Shown piece by piece: positions 59,312-64,000 of a stretch of DNA of 64,000 nt (the first letter of the stretch is position 1; each line of letters opens with the position of its first letter). The DNA is from Sphagnum compactum. Its lineage: Eukaryota > Bryophyta > Sphagnopsida > Sphagnales. The stretch is taken from NCBI GenBank assembly GCA_965153455.1, contig OZ234498.1, positions 7,626,001-7,690,000 on the forward strand, in the 5' to 3' direction. A model generated the notes under the pieces. It was not told the origin of the DNA, made no database searches, and saw nothing but the letters and a program-made list of their open reading frames with translations. Made by a program: the position numbers and the translations under genes.

Positions 59312-59487
59312 CAAGTTTAAAGTTCATGCAAAGGTCTTATTGATAACCGCTTTTGGGGTTTCAATCCATTATTGTGTAGTTTAAGACTGGTGTCACATGT
59401 TTGTATTCATTTATTTAGAGGAAGTTAATGAGGGAGAAGGTTTAGATAATTTAACTAAAATTATTATGGGCGATTTAATATATATAT
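59312..59487 (+). repeat. Direct repeat right of the GC-rich LTR-like element (about 175 bp)
   Basis: Second copy of 58216-58390. Beyond it the sequence continues into unrelated AT-rich DNA. Confidence 0.95.
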
Positions 59488-60939
59488 GTGCGTATTGTTG
59501 AAATAGATGTTGCTACAAAAACTAATGTCTTTGGGGTTCATTAATGATGTCAATGGGTGCATTTTCATTATTTGGAACTGAAAGGGCCCAAAAAGTGAGT
59601 CCTTATAAGGAGTAAATTAACTAATCAAATTGACGTAATATAACATGATTGGTCATTCAAGAAAACTATTAATAAAACTGCAATTTACAAGTCTTCATAA
59701 AACTTGTTTTAAGTTTTTTGGGCCACAAACATGTTGCATTGTACTATTATGTAAAGGCATATTTTTGAAGAATCCCACACATATCTCATTTTCAAATAAT
59801 TTCAAATAATAATCAATAATCTTAGGATTTCTTAAGTAATGAAAACATCGTTTATAAACATATTCTTGTGCTTTTGTATCCCATATGTTTGTTGTCATCA
59901 TTTTTTAATTTTTGCCTTAATACATAATGTATGTGTGAATGCATTTTTTTTACAATATTCTATCAATTCATCAATTTTAAATCCATAGTATTTACAAATT
60001 AGGCAATGGTTACAATTTTAGTGGCTCCTTAAAAAACAAATGAACCCCAAAGTTTTCTAGGGAGTGCAAAATTGTGTTACCTACCAAATTTGAAATAAAT
60101 TTGCTCGTCATTTGGAAGTCATTCATTACAAAAATTTGGCCATGTGAAATTTATTTTAGATCCTTATTGTGAGACATATAGAAGTTTTTTTTCAAGTTCC
60201 TTTATCCATTCTTCTCTCAAGGTGCAAGCATGATAAAATGGACAAAAAAATATTGTTTTTATTTTGCATATGAAAATACTAAAATAATATCAAAATGGGG
60301 GGGGGGGGGGGGAGTATAATTGAAAACCCTTTGTCCTATTTGTTACATTTGTAGAAATCTACTTCCAAAAAATAAAAAAAAACAAATAAACTTTGAAAGT
60401 ACAAAGCAAAAAAATCCTCATTTATTGGATAGTAAATTTAAGGTCAAGGAGCTTTCAACACAAGATATTTACTAAAAAATATTGATGCAATATCAAAGTA
60501 TAAATATCATTGTATTTTTAAAGTGATAATAAAAATATATTTTTAAATTTTAAATTTGTAAATACTAATGTTGGCTAGGTACTTGGGTTAGTGGATTGCT
60601 TAGGGGTAGTTTTGGTTTGGTTCCAAGGAATTTCATCATAATTAGGCTAGACCTGACTCCTTCAATTCTCGCATTGAATGTAGCTAAAACGAAACTCAAG
60701 GTTTGATTCCTAGGTTCAATTCCAACCTAGTTTGAAAATTGTGACTACACTGAATTTTGAAAAACATTTTAATTCTCTAATTCCAAGTGGATAGGGGTTT
60801 ATTAAGACTTGAACCCTAAACCTCAATGAAATAGGTAACAACATTTAACCATTGAGTGGCCATAATAATTGAAGTTAAAATGTGCACCTTTTGGTATTAT
60901 GTTAGATTATCTTGTTGATTGTTTTTATTCAAAGTTAGT
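59488..60939. other. Gene-free AT-rich stretch
   Basis: G-run of about 17 at 60297-60313. On the minus strand, 60790-60870 has an A-box-like 'tggccactcaatggttaaa' and a B-box-like 'gggttcaagtc' about 40 bp apart, a second possible tRNA-derived SINE head. No coding motif. Confidence 0.4.
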
Positions 60940-61165
60940 CAAGAAAATTTGGGGGTTTGGGGGGAGGGGGCTTGGTGATTGTGGTGAAAAATGAGGCCAA
61001 AATTGGGGGTTGAATTAGGGGGTTTTGGGAGTTTTTTTTTTGGGTTTGTTGAAATAGGGCTGAATTGGGGGCCTGTTTCAAGCGAATAAGGGGTGAATTT
61101 TGGGGCTTTGAAGGGGTGTTTTTGGGGGCAGATTTGGGGCTTTTTTAGGGTATTTAAAAGTGAAA
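60940..61165 (+). other. G-rich strand with many spaced GGG/GGGG runs
   Basis: More than a dozen runs of three to six G separated by short A/T-rich spacers on the plus strand, giving strong G-quadruplex potential over 200 bp. The minus-strand ORF 60939-61235 is a proline-rich by-product. Confidence 0.7.
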
Positions 61166-64000
61166 TTAAGGGGTATTTTTGGAGAAAATAGGAATAATTT
61201 AAGGATATTCTAAGGCTGAATTGACAAGAAACCATATTTCAAGGCGAAAACTACTAGTTACAATTACAAAAAATCTAAACATGAAACTGCATGGCAATGG
61301 CTATGATCCTTTATAAACATCTAGTTTAAATTAAAGTTGAAAAATTAGGCTATTTTTTATTAGTTTGATAATTAAATATATATTTTTCTTGGAATAAAAG
61401 TTCAAGTTTTTCCTTTTTTCTTTTTCATTATCCATTTTGATGTTTGGATCTTGTAACTCAAACCGAAGGTTATGGAATTGCGAACCAAAATTGACTAATT
61501 TGAAAAAAATTAAAAAAGAAAATTAGAATCACCCCCAAAATTAAGAAAATTGAAACCAAAATTGGGTCCCACTTTTGTATATAAAAAAGAACTAGAACCA
61601 AATGATAACTTGTCCCTTGAAAATTTTATGCATAGGAATGGGGGGGTTCTCCCTATAATTAGGGAATTAACCAACAATGGTAAGTACCTACTTAACATGT
61701 ATTTTACAAAATCTCACATTGCAAAAAGTAAAATGCAAAAGTTATTTATATTTTGAAAAACTTACTTTCAACCTATTGTTACAATGTGAATTTTGAAAAT
61801 TAATGCACAGTAATGAAGAACTACCTTTTCTTTGATATTCATGTAAAAAATTCAATGAACAATAATTTTATGGTGAGTTTTGTTGTTACTTTCAATCTAC
61901 TTGCATTCAATTTTAACAAGGTAATTTTTTTGTCTACTTTATTGTGCTTACACCCCTCTTAACTCAAAATGACAATATTTGAATATTTGAAATAACTATA
62001 TTTTTGAAGGCAAAAGGGTTCACAAGATCTTGCAAAATTAATATTTTAAGTCTAGACAACGAAATAAGTGATGTCCACATACAAGTCATTTGTTGAAAAA
62101 ATGGTTGAAGACAATTTGTATATCTTGACTCTCAAAGTTAATTTTGAACTTTTTATTATGTAAACTTAGAGCTCTTTTTTTTTTTTTTTTTTGCTGCCCA
62201 TGTTGGAAACAATCTATGCATTGATCAACTTTGCACAAAAAAAAGATGTGTGGGTTTACAAAATTATGTTGCAACTATCAAGATCAAATATACTCTCTAT
62301 TCAAATTTAGGAATGAAATTTGTATTTGATATTTTCAAAGAATTCTAAATTCAATTGCTTGTAGTCACAACAAAGTGCATTTGAAATTAATGGAAGATGA
62401 CTTCATTGGACCTCAACACCTTAGGTGTCAAATATTTGTGAATTGATTCCTTACCTTCCATTTTTTGGGCTACTACGTGTTTAAACACCCATGGCAAGAA
62501 GATCCACATGACATGAGAGATCTTCACTAGTATTGTGGAGGATGCAAACACATCTTGGTTAAGTTTCCAATTTCCAACCATCCTTTGTTGACATTTTTTA
62601 ATGTTTCATTTGAATTTTGTATACTAGAACTGAGGTTTTTGATGTAGTGTCCATTTGCTATTTTTTGAACTCCCAACATATGTTGTAAATAATACTTTCC
62701 AACAAATTGTAGGACATAATATCTAGGTGAAAATAACAAATTAGTCCTATTGGGTAAACAACCTTGACAAAACATAGGTTGTAGTAGGGAAGCTACTAAT
62801 GTAAATCCTATATGAACTTCATCAAATCTTAAATTATTTCAAACTATTGTCCAAAAGATTGTGAATGCCAAAAGATTTAATAGTTGTAAGACTATTATAA
62901 CTAGAAACTAAGCAAGAAAACTACTAGATCTAAGTATCAAGGTGACTCGTTCCATAGTAATTAGACAACCTAGGGAGGACCTACTCGATCAAACATCATT
63001 CAAATTTTTGACTTACTATGACCAAGGTATGTTAAGGCAATTGACTTTGGTAATGAAAAACTATTGGGGCCAAAATTAGGAAATAATGATTATTAGGTTA
63101 ACAATCTTGGGAAAAACATATTTGTAATAATTAGGTGATTTAAGTATGATTCTAATGCAAACCATTAATTTTTTAATATTATGGTTGAGTTATGATATTT
63201 TTGATAATCAACTATTATAATTCTTACAAATTATTTAACAATTATTTTTAAACGTTTAAAAATATATATTGGGTTTTTTATTGCAGAATAAGGCGGTTCA
63301 ACCACTTAGTTAATATTATGAAAAATCACATTTTAATAATGGGTAGAGGGTTCCACACATAAACATATCCACTCCTTGTATTAAACAAATGAAGCAAAAA
63401 ACACATAGTAGTCCAAGGTGTTAATTGAGTCACATGCAATGCTTGAATAGTCCTACTTGAACTTCCATTATAGTGTATTTATTTGACTCCAACACATTCA
63501 CAAACACTCATTTTCTTTCCAGATTTTCACTCTTTTCCAAATGAAAATTCTTTCATCTTTTCACAATAAAAAACAACCTTTTAATTAGTTTGAGGTAACC
63601 ATACCTACCTCATACAAAAGTGGTAATCACATTCATCACAACCACCATTTTTTTTTCCCAAATCAACCAAGATCTTACTTTAGTGGTTAAACTCTAACCA
63701 TGTAACTCCACCTAACTCATTTTTTAATAACATTGACTAAAATATTGGAAATAACTCAACCACCTCTTAAAAATTGTGAAAGTAATGGTTTTTTTGGCCA
63801 TTCCTACCTATTATTGGGCATGTGAAATTATTGAACTATCAAATTAAAAAGTGAAAAATCAAAAAATGATCCAATAAATTTCCTTTTAACATCATGTTTT
63901 CAACCATCCAACCTTCACAACTTTGTTCTCCTTAAGCACCTTTATCAAAGATTAATTTTAGAGTGGGTAAACAAATATTTAAACCTCATGCATGTCGTTG
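61166..64000. other. Gene-free AT-rich stretch to the window end
   Basis: T-run at about 62174-62192. No ORF with a recognisable motif, no terminal repeats. Confidence 0.4.

Overview
The window reads as nuclear DNA of a land plant with a large, AT-rich, repeat-filled genome. Three things support this. There is a jasmonate-pathway repressor gene (JAZ/TIFY) with plant-type GT-AG introns. There is a plant-type histone H2B. There are interstitial CCCTAAA (plant telomere-type) repeats and decayed PIF/Harbinger, CACTA-like and Ty3/gypsy-like elements. A seed-free plant such as a fern is my best guess, from the intron-bearing H2B, the low gene density and an atypical JAZ degron; that guess is weak. 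No chloroplast, mitochondrial or bacterial gene organisation is visible.

Layout. 1-11.1 kb is mostly repeat-derived sequence, with one possible exon of an unknown minus-strand gene at the left edge and a decayed PIF/Harbinger element (transposase and Myb-like ORFs, convergent) at 7.4-8.9 kb. 11.1-14.6 kb holds the best gene, a JAZ repressor with a CpG-rich leader, a 14-bp G-box palindrome upstream and at least six exons. 14.6-26 kb is gene-free: a degenerate tandem array just behind JAZ, a nearly perfect 3 x 105 bp tandem repeat, a foldback element, an interstitial telomere-like tract and several dispersed families. 26-34 kb has a CACTA-like non-autonomous element, a solo-LTR-like element between long direct repeats, and a decayed reverse transcriptase fragment. 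34-38 kb is featureless AT-rich sequence. 38.3-41.3 kb carries a 640-bp inverted-repeat element and, next to it, a GC-rich 2.35-kb element with 34-bp terminal inverted repeats around a DUF7869-like gene; this is the most interesting object in the window. 43.1-47.2 kb holds a (CTAC)-rich tandem array and a two-exon H2B gene. 47.2-64 kb is again gene-free, with tandem arrays at 52-53 kb, a 2.6-kb CACTA-like element at 54.3-56.9 kb, and at 58.2-59.5 kb a young GC-rich LTR-like copy with a perfect 100-bp inverted duplication between 175-bp direct repeats.

The genes do not form a pathway together. JAZ is a nuclear hormone-signalling repressor and H2B is a nucleosome component; everything else recognisable is transposable-element material in different stages of decay. 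Two CpG-rich elements (38.95-41.30 kb and 58.39-59.31 kb) stand out from the AT-rich background and look like recent arrivals.
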